The notes under the pieces were generated by a model. It did not search any database, was not told where the DNA came from, and saw nothing but the letters and a program-made list of their open reading frames with translations. A stretch of 64,000 bases of DNA. It comes from Odontocerum albicorne. Lineage: Eukaryota > Arthropoda > Insecta > Trichoptera > Odontoceridae. The DNA is taken from assembly GCA_949825065.1 (NCBI GenBank), contig OX463862.1:13139592-13203591 (forward strand). The letters are read 5' to 3'. The translations under genes were made by a program, and so were the position numbers. Within the stretch, counting starts at the first letter, position 1. Each line of letters begins with the position of its first letter. Below, in pieces: positions 62,991-64,000 of this stretch.

Positions 62991-63660
62991 ATATTAAATA
63001 ATAAATATTAAATAATTAAACATTTAATATTTAATAAATCCACTTTCCAAAAATTCGCAAAAAGTGACGAACTTGTAGGTCAAGAATCTTTAAATTCGAG
63101 TTCCGAATATACCCGTTCAATAATAATGTGATGTGCAAATAGATAGGGAGCCGAGGAGATCACGAGAGATGCTGTCAGCAAGGTTAAGCCCGGCTGTGAG
63201 ACTGCGAGGGGATACGATGACAGTGTACGAATACACCGCTGGGTAAAGTATCGTCCATATTCATTTCTTCATGATTCCCGATATGAAATACCACGAGGAA
63301 AAGTTATGTGGGGACGTCATGTAAGTTCTTCATTCTGCAGTCGATGAATGATTACCCGTTACCGATATAATAGAAGGAACAATACAAAGTGAGTGGGTAC
63401 TTGACATTGGTACCACAGGTGATGACTATGTAGATTTAAGATAGGCCAGGAGCTTTAGTACTTGTAGCTTGTCTGCGCACCGTATATGATACAATCTGAC
63501 TCAATTGTAAATGTCCCCCGTCCGTTCAACATGTCCCATCTCTATTCGCACTCAATTCTCCATCAATTTATAGTCGCATATCTGAATGTATTGTCCTAAA
63601 CTCTTTAAATATTTAATACCACAGAAGTTTCTTACATATTCTCACGCTGCCTTCTTTCCT
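62991..63660. other. Unassigned sequence
   Basis: Short ATATTAAATA repeats to 63030, then nothing recognised. Confidence 0.25.
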
Positions 63661-63671
63661 TCAAATTGATA

Positions 63672-63815
63672 ATGTCACAAATCCTCCTCTTTATAGGATG
63701 GAATGTCTAATTGACTAATATGAAGTTGGTAATAGAAGGACTTCGTAACTTCAGCAACTGCATCTAGAGTAGGAGCATAGACACACATGACATTATTAGA
63801 AATGTGGTAGCGAAG
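63672..63815 (-). mobile_element. LINE endonuclease domain fragment
   Basis: The minus strand reads RYHISNNVMCVYAPTLDAVA then EVTKSFYYQL, an AP-endonuclease (L..VYAPT....E...FY..L) segment of RTE-type LINEs. It is joined directly to a LINE 3' end on its upstream side. Confidence 0.75.
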
Positions 63816-64000
63816 AGTTATTCTTCTTCTTCCTAGTATCATGTCAGGTCCCCCCAACGTTGACTATCACCTGAGAGTAGGCGTCTTTATCCCCAGCAGA
63901 CCGAAAAAGATCCCCAACGCTCCTTATACCAGTCCAATCACGTATATTGCGGAGCCAGGAGATTTGCCTCCTGCCAACACCTCTCTGACCCTCTTGTTTG
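63816..64000 (-). mobile_element. LINE RT C-terminus, runs off the window
   Basis: On the minus strand it corresponds to GRRGVGRR.ISWLRNIRDWT, GIRSVGDLF and the terminal VNVGGT of the 5.9-kb element, ending in a GAAGAAGAAGAAT tail at about 63816-63830. Confidence 0.8.

Overview
This is AT-rich eukaryotic DNA, most likely from an insect. It has GT-AG introns and dense layers of MITEs, mariner/Tc1 elements, Helitrons, hAT, PIF/Harbinger and piggyBac-like elements, RTE/craniofacial-type LINE tails and tRNA-derived SINEs. There are no operons and no rRNA or intact tRNA genes. The exact taxon cannot be settled from the sequence; several repeat styles resemble Lepidoptera, but that is inference.

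Only one host gene is convincingly supported. Five minus-strand exons (13592-13453, 11872-11789, 7696-7565, 5764-5591, 4265-4101), each with good splice sites and joined in phase 0, encode about 231 residues of a BTB-BACK protein that most resembles the IVNS1ABP (NS1A-binding protein, kelch-like) family. The kelch half must lie left of the window. The 5' end is either the ATG at 13614 or an exon upstream of 13593.

Region 1-14 kb holds this gene with repeat-filled introns: minisatellites at 0.56, 3.0, 10.5, 11.9 and 12.3 kb, TA-target MITEs at 4.7, 6.5 and 8.1 kb, a 747-bp TIR element at 9 kb, and LINE and SINE scraps. Region 14-18 kb has LINE fragments, a deleted mariner, a 293-bp palindrome and foldback MITEs. 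Region 18.6-25.3 kb is a minus-strand non-autonomous Helitron split by a second, plus-strand Helitron. Region 26-31 kb has Tc1/mariner-like C-terminal fragments, a 73-bp minisatellite and MITEs. Region 31.3-35.0 kb is a tandem-monomer array interrupted by a mariner in which 88 bp of the transposase gene has expanded to ten copies; the array ends at a GC-rich block.

Region 35-48 kb has SINEs, LINE tails, transposase N-termini, a 21-bp/higher-order satellite at 39-40 kb and further foldback copies. Region 49-56.7 kb has elements with readable target duplications: PIF/Harbinger (TTA), hAT (8 bp), piggyBac-like (TTAA) and mariner (TA). It also has a LINE/Harbinger chimeric tandem repeat. Region 56.7-64 kb has a 59-bp satellite, LINE fragments, a hAT element and LINE endonuclease and RT pieces.

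Nothing outside the BTB-BACK gene looks like a functional protein gene. All transposase, helicase and RT frames seen are truncated, frameshifted or contain stops. The most unusual structures are the nested Helitrons, the mariner-derived 88-bp array and the LINE-FADD/Harbinger tandem chimera.
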